This document shows positions 40,186 to 50,955 of a stretch of DNA of 64,000 nucleotides, piece by piece. The DNA comes from Branchipolynoe longqiensis. Lineage: Eukaryota > Annelida > Polychaeta > Phyllodocida > Polynoidae. Location: the NCBI GenBank assembly GCA_030323885.1, contig CM059186.1, positions 172,444,351 to 172,508,350 of the forward strand, written 5' to 3'. Position 1 is the stretch's first letter, and every line of letters starts with the position of its first letter. The notes below the pieces were generated by a model that was not told where the DNA came from, did not search any database, and was given only the letters and a program-made list of their open reading frames with translations. The position numbers were made by a program, and so were the translations under genes.

Positions 40186-40344
40186 TCCAGGTGGTGCTGC
40201 CGTCACCTCACATCGGCCCATTTCCTCACCAATTTTGCATGTAATAAACTGTAACGGAAGGTTTTTGATGCTGCCCAGAGTGATCGACTCGCTCCAACAC
40301 GGTCTTCTATCTCTTTATTAAAAAATACATTAGTAATATCAAAA

Positions 40345-40565
40345 GAAGTAAGGCTTGTTTTATTTAATGACGCCTCTAGAGTACATTGATTTTTATAATT
40401 GGCTATTGGACGTCAAACATATGGTCATTCTGACATATTTCTATGGAGGAAACCCGCTGCTGCCACATAGGCTACTCTTTCCGATAAGCAGCAAGGGGTC
40501 TTTTATATGCACTTTCCCCCAGACAGGACAACACATACCACAGCCTTTGATGAACCATTTGTAGA
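40345..40565 (-). mobile_element. Mollusc-type SINE copy
   Basis: Plus-strand reading: GGCTTGTTTTATTTAATGAC, GGCTATTGGACGTCAAACAT, GGAAACCCGCTGCTGCCACA, AGCAAGGGGTCTTTTATATG, CAGACAGGACAACACATACC, ACAGCCTTTGATGAACCATT. I recognise this order from a repeat common in gastropod genomes and transcript UTRs. The minus strand is the sense strand; the tRNA-like end is missing or eroded. The main clue to the taxon. Confidence 0.75.
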
Positions 40566-40691
40566 CCACTTGTTGGCATTTGTAATATCACCAAGTTAGT
40601 GTGTCAATTAAAGAAGATAGAGAATTGCACATAAGAATTGCCAGGACCCTTGATGTTCGGCGTATCGTGGTTAATGAACCTTGCCCTCCAG

Positions 40692-41024
40692 TATGAACGG
40701 ATGTGGTGGCCCAATCGGTTGAGTGCAGTCTTCCCATGCAGAGGGTCGGGAGTTCGAATCCCGGTCGAGTCAAACCAGTGACTTCCAAAATTGATACTTG
40801 TCGCTGCCTAGCCTTGCGCTCGACATTAATAGGATAGGACAAGGACTGGTTAGCACAGTACCAGGATAATGTGACTGAGCGAGATATCGGGTCCTGGTGT
40901 CGGCGGCCGGGTTTCCCCATGGGGAAGCACTATGAAGTCGCATGAGTGCGCACTGAGACAAGTCGATACCCATCCTAATATGACCTTAGATGTTGCTAGG
41001 ACGTACAACTCCAACAACCAACCA
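40692..41024 (+). mobile_element. SINE-A, complete, with TSD
   Basis: A-box TGGTGGCCCAATCGGTTGAG, B-box GGGAGTTCGAATCCCGGTCG, tail CCAACAACCAACCA. A 9-bp TSD, GCCCTCCAG, lies at 40683-40691 and 41025-41033. Confidence 0.95.
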
Positions 41025-41125
41025 GCCCTCCAGCGTTCGTAGATACGTGACATAAAGCAGCGATGTCAAATGGGGCATCACACTTCGTGACTGCCAGCAG
41101 ACTTGCGACCAAAGACGTGCAAGGA

Positions 41126-41455
41126 TTGGTTGGTTGTTGGGGTTTTACGTCCTAGAAGCATCTAAGGTCATATCAGGACAGGCACCGACTTGTGACAGTG
41201 TGCACTCATGGCGACTTTATATTGCTGTCCCACAGGGAAACTGGGCCACCAGCCCCATGATATGATATCTCACTCAGTCACATTATCCTGACACTGAGCC
41301 AACTAATCCTTGACCTATTCTAATAAAGCCGAGCACCAGGATAGCAAGTGACAAGTATCAAATTCATGAGTCATTGGTTTTACCCGACCGGGAACCGAAT
41401 TCGCGACCTGCCGCAAGCGAGACCAGCGCTCTACCGATTCGGCCATCGCGCCCGG
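41126..41455 (-). mobile_element. SINE-A, complete
   Basis: TTGGTTGGTTGTTGGGGTTT tail; head ending CGATTCGGCCATCGCGCCCG. The insertion separates two similar short stretches (AAATGGGGCAT.. and AAGTGGGGCAC..). Confidence 0.92.
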
Positions 41456-41459
41456 CGAC

Positions 41460-42480
41460 CTGCGATCGACTAGAAACAAACAGAGTGAAGTGGGGCACAT
41501 ACATTGTGATTGCCACCCATCCTGCTGAAATACCAAACAAGCATTGCAATAGTTGATATTTTGTCTTGTTTTGATTCCAAGAACTGATCAATACTTCAAT
41601 TGTAGAATAAAATACAATGCAACCAACTCAATTCCCCTCTCCTCAACCAATACCAATACAAAGACTATCTCACCCGTGTGGTCCTGCTTCTTCTTCACTT
41701 CTCTGCTCTCAGGCTGTACTCTCCCCCCCCACAGTCCAGCCATATATCTAGCTTGACCACTCTTCCAGCACCAGCCTACTTTGACCACTGCCGAGCTGCA
41801 GACCAGCCTCTCTGTGGCCTGTCTCCACGCCACCTCTTACACACCATTCACCTACCGATGCGCTACCTGGTACATCCGTTTTACAGTATCTTTCCTTCTC
41901 CTGCAAGGACCTACACAGCCGTCTACATTATTCCTCATTACTGCACACATGCTTTTACTGTTTCTTGACCCCTTAATATTTTCCCAGCCTAACTTAATCT
42001 ACCTTTCATTATTTCCATTTTCCAATATACCAGAATTATCCCTCCTGCTCCATAACGTTTAACATTACACCAGCATTTGAGAACAGTCGACTCTAAGCCT
42101 AAAATCTGCATAATTTTACACTGCGACCAATCCTAGACCCATGCTAAAATGCAAATGGCAACCCACTTCACAAGTCAGTGGCGGGTTCATATGCAGTAAA
42201 AGTCTTGCAAGAGGCAAGAACAGAAAAACAAAAAGAGAATTCTTGTCATTGCTTCTACTTTGCAGTCACACAAACACACTGCTGATCCGCAACCAAATAA
42301 TAGCCATCCATATCGGCATGATGCAAAGCAATGTAATAGCGAAGCCTTCCCGATAAATAAATATCTAAGTTTGGGCTGGACAACCAAAGAATTAGATAGT
42401 TTTATGTGAGAAACTGCCCAATCCTAATAAACTGATAAAATAAAAGTGAAATATCACAGAATATATCATGTCTGTGACCA
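41460..42480. other. Unannotated unique sequence, about 1 kb
   Basis: Moderately AT-rich and non-repetitive. Two overlapping short frames at 41680-42060 carry no motif I recognise. Could be intronic or intergenic. Confidence 0.45.
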
Positions 42481-42483
42481 CTA

Positions 42484-43082
42484 TAGCCGTGTTCACACGG
42501 GGAAAAAGTAAAGCGATTCAGCCAAGGCGAATACTAGGAGTCGAATTAGCGGCCCGTTCACATGGGCAGTACTTGGGCTGGAAATCAAAATCTGCGCATG
42601 AGCAAGTCCATACCAACCAGCGCCAGTTTGGGTTCGTCGACGTCGCAACGAGAGAGTGTGGGTTCGACCTAGATATGTATGGACTGAATCGTATTGGTTT
42701 GGAACGGTCAAAACTTCTGCTGGGCAGTGAAAACCCTAAAGTAAATCATGAAAAAAATATCTGTGCACCTCTAGCAGGTTCATAGACCAAATTATATAAT
42801 ATGCGCTTTTGATCGACCGGAAAGTCAACAAACTAAGGTCTTGACTGCGCATGCATGTGACGTCCTTAATCCACCTAAGTGCGTCCACACAGGCAAAATA
42901 AATCAGTTCACAGAAATCGACTCACGTAATCGACCTCCACAAGTGGTTTACATTATCAGGATCACAAAATCGATTCAGCCCTAATTCGCCTCAGGTGGCC
43001 GTTCACACGCGAAATGTAACCCAAACTAGGCAAGTCGATTTCTACGAATCGATTTACATTCCCTTTGTGAACACGGCTTAAA
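42484..43082. mobile_element. MITE-H3 (PIF/Harbinger-like)
   Basis: About 600 bp with TIRs TAGCCGTGTTCACACGGGGA / GTGAACACGGCTTA. Sub-terminal copies of TTCACA(T/C)GGG and CGATTC recur inside (GCCCGTTCACATGGGC, GGCCGTTCACACGCG). The TAA/TAT flank is not an exact duplication. No ORF. Confidence 0.72.
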
Positions 43083-43084
43083 AG

Positions 43085-44690
43085 TAGCCAGTGAGTGGCG
43101 AATCTGCTGCACACAGTGGCATAGGCCTACCTAGGACATGGCAGGTATGACACGCGCCATGAGCGCCACTTGAAGGGAGCGCCACTGAGCTGTTTCTACT
43201 AAAGTTATGTAAAACCGGATGTACAAATATACGGATTGTCAGTTCGGAATTATATATTGGCAGAGAACATTATTATTCTTAGGCGATGGAGTGGGGACAA
43301 GGTTATGTAATCTAAAAGCAATGGTGCCCCACTCACAATATGACATGATATAAGCTATGTTAAATATATGTCCATACATGATGCCTGAGATTAATGAAGA
43401 GTTGTTCCTATATAAGAGACAGTTCATGTTTGTTAAAATGCTTCTTCTCTGCATCCATAAAGAGTGGAAATGGACGAAAGGGACATTTTTAATATACATA
43501 TATTTGTAACTGTCTGCAGCTACCTGTCCCTATCTGACCGGTGGGCAAGCACACCAGCCTAATCTGCATACACACACAGACCCCACCTGCAGCTGGGTTG
43601 AGTGACAGCCACCACTACTGGGGGGTGTCACCCTCCCAAGCTGCGAGGGTGCCTGATTGACTGGCTGTGGGATGCCCAGTCACCTGCACTCCCTTGGCCC
43701 TCTGGCCACACTAGCCTCACTTTGAGATTAATTATGCAAAAAGACTGCTTCAGGTACACTGGAGAGTGAACACTCTACTCCTGGCTCTTGAGTGAGACAC
43801 ACCTACTCTAGAGCAGGACCCCAGACACTCTGTCTGATACTACCAAAATTCATATATCTAAATTGAGTGGAGTGCAACAACCAAGGGACTCCGGTTCAAT
43901 GGGCTGTAGGCACTGATTCATAGAGAGGCTAAAGAGGTAATGAGATTCTGTGTGGACAGAAGGTAAGGGGTCAGGGTGATAGGTCACTAGTAGGTGAGCA
44001 GGAGTTGATGCCATTAAAGCACAACATCTTCACTGTCAATCTTTGTGACTTGTCTTCCCTTTCTTCCTTATGGGGTTGTTTAATGGTTTGTTTGAGAGGG
44101 GCATCAGAGGTGAAATGAAGGGGGAGAGTTTATGGTATTCTCTTGTGTTCATGACGGCCGAGCATGCAGAAATACTATAGGCCGTTTGGACAGGGGCGCA
44201 ATTTCAGTGCTTGCCATAGACGTTTTTTTCCGTAGATATAACACTGGGTGCACCACTGCTAAATAAACATGATACACATATGTTATATATATGTACATTG
44301 CATAATGCATAATTCACAACACGAGACAGCATTTGGTACAATGGGCTTTGAATGTTTATCAGGTATATCATCAGTACAGTAGATATGAGTCACATAAGTC
44401 ATCAGGACAATATATATGAGTCAATGAACCGGAATCACTGTCGATCTGCTTCTTCGGGACCAATGTTGTTGGTTTGAATCGGGTGGGACTCGAACCCTCA
44501 ACCCTATTGAGTCAATTTTTATCTAGCGGTGTGGGTGGGTGGGCCAAAAAAGCTGGATCGTGCGAAAATGGTGGCGGCTGCGATGGTTGTGCGGGGAGTT
44601 CAAACAGCCGTTAGGTCACGTGACCGAAATGGAGGGAAATTCGATATGGTTTTCACCACCTATCATGTGTATGGGTAAGGAAAGAGGTTC
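43085..44690. other. Unannotated sequence, about 1.6 kb
   Basis: Unique except for a short tRNA-like B-box in reverse (GTGGGACTCGAACCCTC near 44490). No coding exon, RNA gene or known repeat recognised. Confidence 0.45.
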
Positions 44691-45415
44691 TTCTAGGTGG
44701 CGCCATCATAGCAGGGGTGGCCGCTGGAGTCGTAGTTAGTTCAGGTTGGAGCCGGAAGGTGACACCACAGTATCGTTTGTGCATGTTATCGGGCTGCCCA
44801 GTCTCCGTGTGCGAATTACCCATGTTAATTATAACATGTACTATGTGATTATTAATATGAAGCTGGTGTCTATTTTCCAGGCTACTGTTGTAGCTACTGT
44901 TCAAGTTCTACTTATATGTTTTGTATACTATAAGCAATTATTCGAGTATAATTATCCGTAAACCGATAACCCATGTTCACACCAACTGACACTACACAAT
45001 TAATGGCACTCATCGACTGGTCAAGCTTTCTGCCTCGCCTGGTGCTGCCACCTGGCCTTTTCTTCCTAGCCTGGCTCTAGCTCACACCTGTACCACTCGC
45101 TCCAAACTTGTTTTTATATTTATATTTTTAATCAGCTTCAGGTGAAGACATAACCATACTTCTTACTCTCCCTGTTTGAGAATATTCAATAACAACTCAA
45201 GTGAGCCCATTTTCTGGTTTTCTTTCGGCGAAGACGGTTGGGAATACAGGCGTCTTCACAAGGCAGTGTCTTGTCAGGACACTTGGGCAAACTCTGCTGA
45301 TTAATTCAACTTTCACAGTATCGGAGTGGCTGCTGTATGTGGGGGGGGGGGGCGCCAGTGTGAGAATACTGCTGACTCATCATGCCCTCACTGGGGACAT
45401 CGTGATTCATCATAT
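44691..45415. other. Palindrome half-site and unannotated sequence
   Basis: GGTGGCGCCATC at 44696-44707 is a one-sided version of the module G palindrome. The rest of the stretch shows no gene. Confidence 0.45.
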
Positions 45416-45417
45416 GG

Positions 45418-45480
45418 TTGATTGATTGGTGGTTGCTTTACGCCGTGTCGGCAGCATAGGCCATATTCACGGCGAGAAAT
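45418..45480 (+). mobile_element. Short SINE core, CGCCGTGTC type
   Basis: TTGATTGATTGGTGGTTGCT, TTACGCCGTGTCGGCAGCAT, AGGCCATATTCACGGCGA; the same core as 2790-2855. Confidence 0.65.
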
Positions 45481-45680
45481 GTTTGCTTTTGTTCAAACCA
45501 TCGCTTTTACATGTAAAAGCATACAATCAATTTTGTGTCAATGGACACTCATGAATTTTGTAAACTCAATATCATAATAGTTTCTGGTCAAGCTATAAAA
45601 AATTCTAGGTGATAGTATTATTCACTGATGAAATTTGTTTAAAAACCTATATGAGGTGGTACAAACCAAGACTAAAATTA

Positions 45681-46385
45681 TATGAACTAGCACCATTACA
45701 AACATTACTCATTCATTACTCAATTGTCCATATGGACTAGCACCATTACAAACATTACTCATTCATTACTCAATTGTCCATATGGACTAGCACCATTAAA
45801 GGCAATGCTCATGAATTACTGAATTGTCCATATGAACTAGCATCATTTCGGACATTACTCATTCACCTCTCTCCATGATCCATATAAACTAGCATCACCA
45901 CATGCATTACACATGCAATGCTCAATTGTCCATGTGGACTGGCATCATTACGGGCATTACTCATCCATGTTTCAATTGTTCATATAAACTAGTATCATTA
46001 CAGGCATTACTCACTCACCTCTCTCCATTCTCCAAATAGACTAGCATCACTACAGGCATAACTAATTTATTACTCAATTATCCATATGGACTAGCATCAT
46101 TATGGCGATTACTCATGCATAACTCAATTGTCCATATGGACTAGCATCGATAGGGGCATTACTCATTCATTACTTAATTGTCCACATAAACTAGGTTCAT
46201 TACAGACATTACTCATTCACCTCTCTCCATTCTCCATATAAACTAACATCATTACAGGCAATACTCATTCATTACTCAATTGTCCATATGGACTAGCATT
46301 TTTACATGCATTACTCATACACTTCCCTCCATTCTCCATATAAACTAGTATCACTACAGGTATTACTCATTAATTGCTCTCCATT
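45681..46385. repeat. 50-bp minisatellite, about 14 copies
   Basis: Unit TATGGACTAGCACCATTACA + AACATTACTCATTCATTACT + CAATTGTCCA. The first two copies are identical; later ones drift (CACCTCTCTCCATTCTCC variant). Confidence 0.95.
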
Positions 46386-46397
46386 CTTCAGATTATC

Positions 46398-46456
46398 TCC
46401 CGTCCTGATATGACCTTAGAGGTTGCCAGGACGTAAAACTCCAACAACCAACCAAA
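46398..46456 (+). mobile_element. SINE-A tail fragment
   Basis: CCCGTCCTGATATGACCTTA to AACTCCAACAACCAACCAA. Confidence 0.85.
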
Positions 46457-46479
46457 TCGTGTTATCTGCGCCATTACAT

Positions 46480-46625
46480 ATATGCATGTAAACATATACA
46501 CATGCACACATGAATACATACATACATACATACATACATACATGGATATATGGTTAGTGACCCCCCCGCCCCTCACCATTTTCCCTTCCCCCCTCTCAAA
46601 TCCCCCCCCCCCCTGCTCCCACCCC
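46480..46625. repeat. (TACA)n and poly-C microsatellites
   Basis: CATACATACATA tract, then C-rich runs at 46562-46615. Confidence 0.9.
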
Positions 46626-46639
46626 TAAAAGAGAGTAAA

Positions 46640-47055
46640 ATAAATAATAACAACAAAGATTACCAAAGTATAACCACCACCCTATAACACCTGACCAAAC
46701 TAATAAAGCGCATACTAACCACAGAGCTATAGTTGACCAAAACAATTCTAGTGAATCCTGCAACGATTATCTGCATAATCCCATATTCACTACTAACGGT
46801 AGCAGCAAGTCATGCCCATTGTATTAATGTCTCTTAAAAGGTATGGTCAACAAATTAATGATATTCTGAAAAGTTCAACATCTATTGTCCAGTCTACGTG
46901 ACAAAATAAGATCTGCATAATATTTGTAATGCCTGATCGCTACCTCCTATTGTCTGTTTTATTCATACCATCTCATCATCTCATCCATAAATAGTTCAAA
47001 TGCATCATAATTGTTAAGGCTGGTAGATCAACTGGAATTAAACAAATGTAATGTT
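46640..47055. other. Unannotated AT-rich sequence
   Basis: No gene or repeat recognised. Confidence 0.5.
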
Positions 47056-47059
47056 GGAT

Positions 47060-47410
47060 CATCAGCTCATCGGCAGACTTCACCGCAGGAAGAAGGAATA
47101 TATGATTGCCACCCTCAGCACACCCCCTAGTGGCAATGGCACGAACTACTGCTGTGGGTAACATTAATTGCTCACTGCAGAGTGTGATGTGAAAAAGGTC
47201 TCATAGACGATTTCCACCTCTCTCTGATAGCAGCTTCAATGTTCCGTGGAAAATGTCCCATAGAGGATTTCCACTACCAACCCACCCTCTGGTGGCAGTG
47301 TCGAGAACTATAGTTGAGGGTAGCAGCTCACTGTGCAGCACGTTCTGTGATAAAGGTCTTATAGAGGATTTCCACCACCAATCCATCTGATGGTCGTGGC
47401 GGGAACTAAT
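47060..47410. repeat. Degenerate tandem repeat of 100-170 bp
   Basis: Three loosely related units sharing ATAGAGGATTTCCAC(C/T)ACCAA, TGGTGGCAGTG..GAACTA and GTGTGATGTGAAAAAGGTCT-type segments. Old duplication. Confidence 0.55.
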
Positions 47411-47454
47411 GTTGCTTTAGTTAAGGCGTAAGTTGTGAAAATATTATGATTTCA

Positions 47455-47760
47455 TAATGGTTCTGCACTGAGCAAGCATCAACATAGAGATGCAGGCGTG
47501 GATAGGGTGATTGCATCAGGGAGCCTAGGTGGCTTAATGGTTAGCAATGCAAGCCCTGGAATGGCAAGAAGTGAGGGTTTGAATCCTGCTCTCAGCGCAA
47601 TATTGCTCATTTTCATCACCCGCCACAACACTTCTGTCATGGGAGGGATGAAAATCGGAAATATTGCGCCTAGAATGGGACCCGAACCCACGTCTCTTTG
47701 CATTCCAGGCCAGTGTGCTAACCATTACACCACCTAGGCTCCCTGATATAAACCCATTAC
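47455..47760. mobile_element. SINE-Q head-to-head inverted pair
   Basis: Plus-strand head GGGAGCCTAGGTGGCTTAAT, GGTTAGCA (from about 47519) with B-box GAGGGTTTGAATCCTGC. A minus-strand head ends GTGTGCTAACCATTACACCA, CCTAGGCTCCCTGA (about 47744). The minus head can form a tRNA-like acceptor stem (GCCTAG with CTAGGC). The pair would fold into a long imperfect hairpin. Confidence 0.72.
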
Positions 47761-47839
47761 CCATGTCTACCTGTCTATGTGTTTACTTGCCTGAGAGGTC
47801 AGTGCAGACTACTACAATTCTATCGGCTTATACAACTTT

Positions 47840-48010
47840 AAGCTGCCCCTAATGACCCCTTAATGGCCCCTTAATGACCACTTAATGACCCCGTAATGAC
47901 CCAGTAATGACTCAGTAATGACCCCGTCATGATCCCATCATGATCCCGTAATGACCCTAATGACCCCCAATGACCCCGTATTGACCCCATAATGACCACC
48001 AATGACCCCT
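47840..48010. repeat. AATGACCCC minisatellite (9-13 bp units)
   Basis: TTAATGACCCC, GTAATGACCCA, CATGATCCC units. Confidence 0.9.
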
Positions 48011-48229
48011 AATGACCCCGCAAGGTCGGGATGGATGAGGGTCAATGAGTGCACCCAGTGATGGTGGCGGTTCTTATCTGGATGTTGCAAAGTCCTGGTG
48101 TGTGTCCACTGACGGCGCTGTGGTGTCTGTACGTGAGACCACTTCAGGGGGTTGCACGGCTAATGTTACACAGTTACAAGGACCGTCGGCTTATTGATCG
48201 GGTAGGCTAGTAACAGTACACAGGCCACT

Positions 48230-48440
48230 CTGGTGGTGGGTGGTGGGTCGTGGTGGTGGTCATGGTGGTGGTTGTGGTGGTTATGGTGGCGGTGGTTATG
48301 GTGGTGGTGGTGTTGGGGGCGGTGGTGGTTAGGGTGGTCGTCGTGTTTGGGTGGTGATGGTCATGGTGGTGGTGGTGGTCATGGTGGTGGTAGTCATGGT
48401 GGTGGTGGTGGTCGTCGTGGTCATTGTGGTGGTGTCTTTG
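48230..48440. repeat. (GGTGGT)n array
   Basis: GGTGGTGGTCATGGTGGTGG units; Val/Gly or His/Asp low-complexity frames. Confidence 0.93.
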
Positions 48441-48479
48441 TCGCGACACCCCATCACAGTCGCAACACGCTGTCTTAGT

Positions 48480-49085
48480 CTGCCAGCCATGGACCATTGT
48501 CCTCCAGTCATGGACCACCATCTTCCAGCCATGGATCACCATCCTCCAGCCATGGACCACCGTCCTCCAGCCATGGACCATTGTCCTCCAGTCATGGACC
48601 ACCATCATCCAGCCATGGATCACCATCCTCCAGCCATGGACCACCCTCCTCCAGCCATGGACCACCGTCCTCCAGCTATGGACCACCGTCCTCCAGCCAT
48701 GGACCACCTGGGTCCAGCCATGGATCACCATTCGTCAGCCATGGGCCACAGTCCAACAGCCATGGACCACGGTCCACCAGCCATGGACCACCAGCCATGA
48801 ACCATCAGCTATGGATCACCAGCCATGGATCACCAGCCATGGACCACCAGCCATGGACCATGGTATGTCATCCACTAACCACAGCCCACCAGCCATGGAC
48901 CACGGTCCACCAGCCATGGACCATGGTCCACCAGGCATCGACCACAGTCCATCAGCCATGGACCACCATACTCCAGCTCTGGACCACTGTCCACCAGCCA
49001 ATGACCATCGTCCTCCAGCCATGAACCACGGTCCACCAGCCATGCACCACTATCTGTCCGCCATGGACCACCCACCGTCCATCAC
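48480..49085. repeat. 21-bp minisatellite CCAGCCATGGACCACCGTCCT
   Basis: About 30 units, each with CCATGG and overlapping TGGACCA self-complementary cores. Later units shorten to 12-15 bp (CCAGCCATGGACCA). Multiple-of-three length keeps frames open on both strands (Met-Asp-His or Trp-Ser-Met-Ala-Gly repeats); not considered a gene. Confidence 0.95.
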
Positions 49086-49209
49086 CCTAGTCACGTGAGA
49101 GTCTATATATTGCTGTTCGGGTTCGTCTCTGTCCCACTCACGTGCAATTTTCGTTTTGTATTGCGTATCAGCGGTATGCATCTTTTATTCGAGCCATGCA
49201 CATTAAATT

Positions 49210-49430
49210 TGCCTTCCCACTTTTGTGTCGTCTCGTGTTGTCTTTTGAAGCCATGCCTTTCAATGTTTATAAACATTGTGTATTCGCGCGCATCTTGGCT
49301 GCAGAACAAAGGCACACTGCCATTGAGTTTGCAGTGTGACCGTGTGTTGTCCTGCAGCCAAGCTGCACGCGCACTGTCCTAAATACCTATGCTGACGTCA
49401 CATGAAATAGGTGTATTATAATGGAGTATA
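49210..49430 (+). mobile_element. MITE-C with internal deletion
   Basis: Left part with the perfect 18-bp palindrome CAATGTTTATAAACATTG (49261-49278), TGGCTGCAGAA, then directly GTTTGCAGTGTGACCGTGTG, CTGCAGCCAAGCTGCACGCG, TGACGTCACATGAAATAGG. The AT-rich interior of the other copies is absent. Confidence 0.75.
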
Positions 49431-49450
49431 ATGGATTATGTTAATCTAAT

Positions 49451-50093
49451 GGGGCTGTCACACTACGACGCTTCTCGCCGGCGACCCGTCAACGTGTGGT
49501 GTTTTTGGGCGATATTTGGTGAAATATCGAGAAGCGCTGGTGGGGCATTATGGGCGCGTCGGTACACGTCGGTACACTATCTTTGACGTTGGCGGTCGGC
49601 GGCAAAAGTCGGCACGCGTTATTGGTCGTTGAGTATTTTGAACATGTCAAAAACCACCAGCGACCGGCAACGCGCGGGAGTAAATGGGTAAGAACGCTAG
49701 GAGGACGTTAGGGGCGCGTCAAAATGCGCCGACGACACGTTACAAGAATGCTGGCAGGACGTTGGGGAACGTCCATATTGTGTTGATATTTTTTGCAACG
49801 GTTGGTTGGATTTGGTCAGCGCGTCCATAGCGTTCGCTGGACGTGTGCGTAACGGGTAGCGGGCGGGCTGTGCGCGTTTGACTAGCATTTCGTGATAGTT
49901 TGGACGTTGGGGAGACGTGTACGGCGCGCCGATAACGTTCCCCAGCGTGTTGCTGGCGTTGTTCTAGCGTGTTGCTAGCGTGTTGTCAGCGTGTAGCGGA
50001 CGCGTAGCGGATGGGTGGTGACGTCACACAGGGTGAGTATATAATGGTACACATTTACAGGAGAAAGAGTACCAGCTGTGGCATTGTGACGTG
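49451..50093 (+). mobile_element. PIF/Harbinger element, left terminal region
   Basis: Terminus GGGGCTGTCACACTACGACG after TAAT, then about 590 bp of CpG-rich sub-terminal sequence with recurrent GTCGG, CGCGT and GCGTGTTGCTGGCGTT-type motifs. Such motifs typically bind the element's transposase/Myb-like proteins. The right end of the element is not in the window. Confidence 0.65.
50035..50044 (+). promoter_or_regulatory. Putative TATA box of the transposase gene
   Basis: AGTATATAATGG lies about 50-55 bp upstream of the inferred start at 50094 and within the element, where a Harbinger promoter would be expected. Confidence 0.4.
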
Positions 50094-50940
50094 ATGGAAG
50101 TGCCTGCCAACCCCATAGATGCCTACCAACTAGCGATTTTGCAGCATCATCATGACGTTAACGCCTTACTACTATATCAACTGAGAAGAAGGACTGTAGG
50201 TAGAAAGACGCGAAAGTGGATGAGAGGCTGAATCCGGAGGCGCCAAGAGTTCGGAATGTATGACCAGCTTCTTGTCGAACTACGCAATGAAGACACAGCT
50301 GCATTCATAAATTTCATGAGGATGCCGCCACAAATGTTCGACGAGATGCTGGTGAGAGTCGGACCACGCATCACCAAAAAGTACACGACGTACCGACAAC
50401 CCCTCCAACCTGGGCTGAAGTTAGCACTGACATTGCGTCACCTAGCATCTGGAAACACTTATTCGTCTATGAAGTTTGGGTGGAGGGTGCCCCACAACAC
50501 CCAATCACTCATTGTTCGAGAGGTGTGTCAAGCCATTATTGATGAATACTTAGACGAGACTATGACCTGCCCCACGACTCCACGTGCATGTAGTGCCATC
50601 TCGGACCTCTTCATGTCTAGGTGGAACTTTCCCCATACATGCGGGGCGCTAGATGGCAAACACGTAGCCTGCCGATGTCCCCCCAAATCCGGTTCACTCT
50701 ACTATAACTATAAGGGGTTTTACTCAATAGTGCTACTCGCTTTGGTGGATGCTGACTATAAATTCATATGGGCCGATGTTGGTGGATTGGGGTCCGCATC
50801 CGATGCGCAAGTGTACAATGACTCCGAACTGAAAGCTGCCCTTGAAGATGGTTCTATTGGTCTCCCTGCGAGCGAACCTATAGTGGAAGGGGAAGAAGAT
50901 GTACCGTACTTCATCATCGCAGACGATGCATTCTGTAGTG
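50094..50940 (+). pseudogene. PIF/Harbinger transposase (HARBI1-like), broken
   Basis: The likely start is ATG 50094. Translation is in frame with the long open part from 50256 but is cut by a TGA at 50229-50231, where the family normally has Trp in a basic KWMRG-x-IRRRQ stretch. Downstream are the helix-turn-helix region (LALTLRHLASGNTYSS), the first catalytic Asp (ALDGKH, residue about 187) and the second (ASDAQV, residue about 237) of the DDE nuclease. Homology ends after IIADDAF, before the Asn-Ala-Phe-type block with the catalytic Glu, so about the last third is missing. It excises and inserts its element at TWA sites in intact relatives. Here nonsense plus truncation make it inactive. 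No Myb-like partner gene is visible. Confidence 0.9.
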
Positions 50941-50955
50941 TTTGCAGTTTTTTAT

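Noticed and set aside
47661..47745. tRNA gene on the minus strand
   Set aside because: An acceptor stem can form, but the anticodon arm is degenerate and the segment belongs to the SINE-Q family seen at 14950 and 18218.
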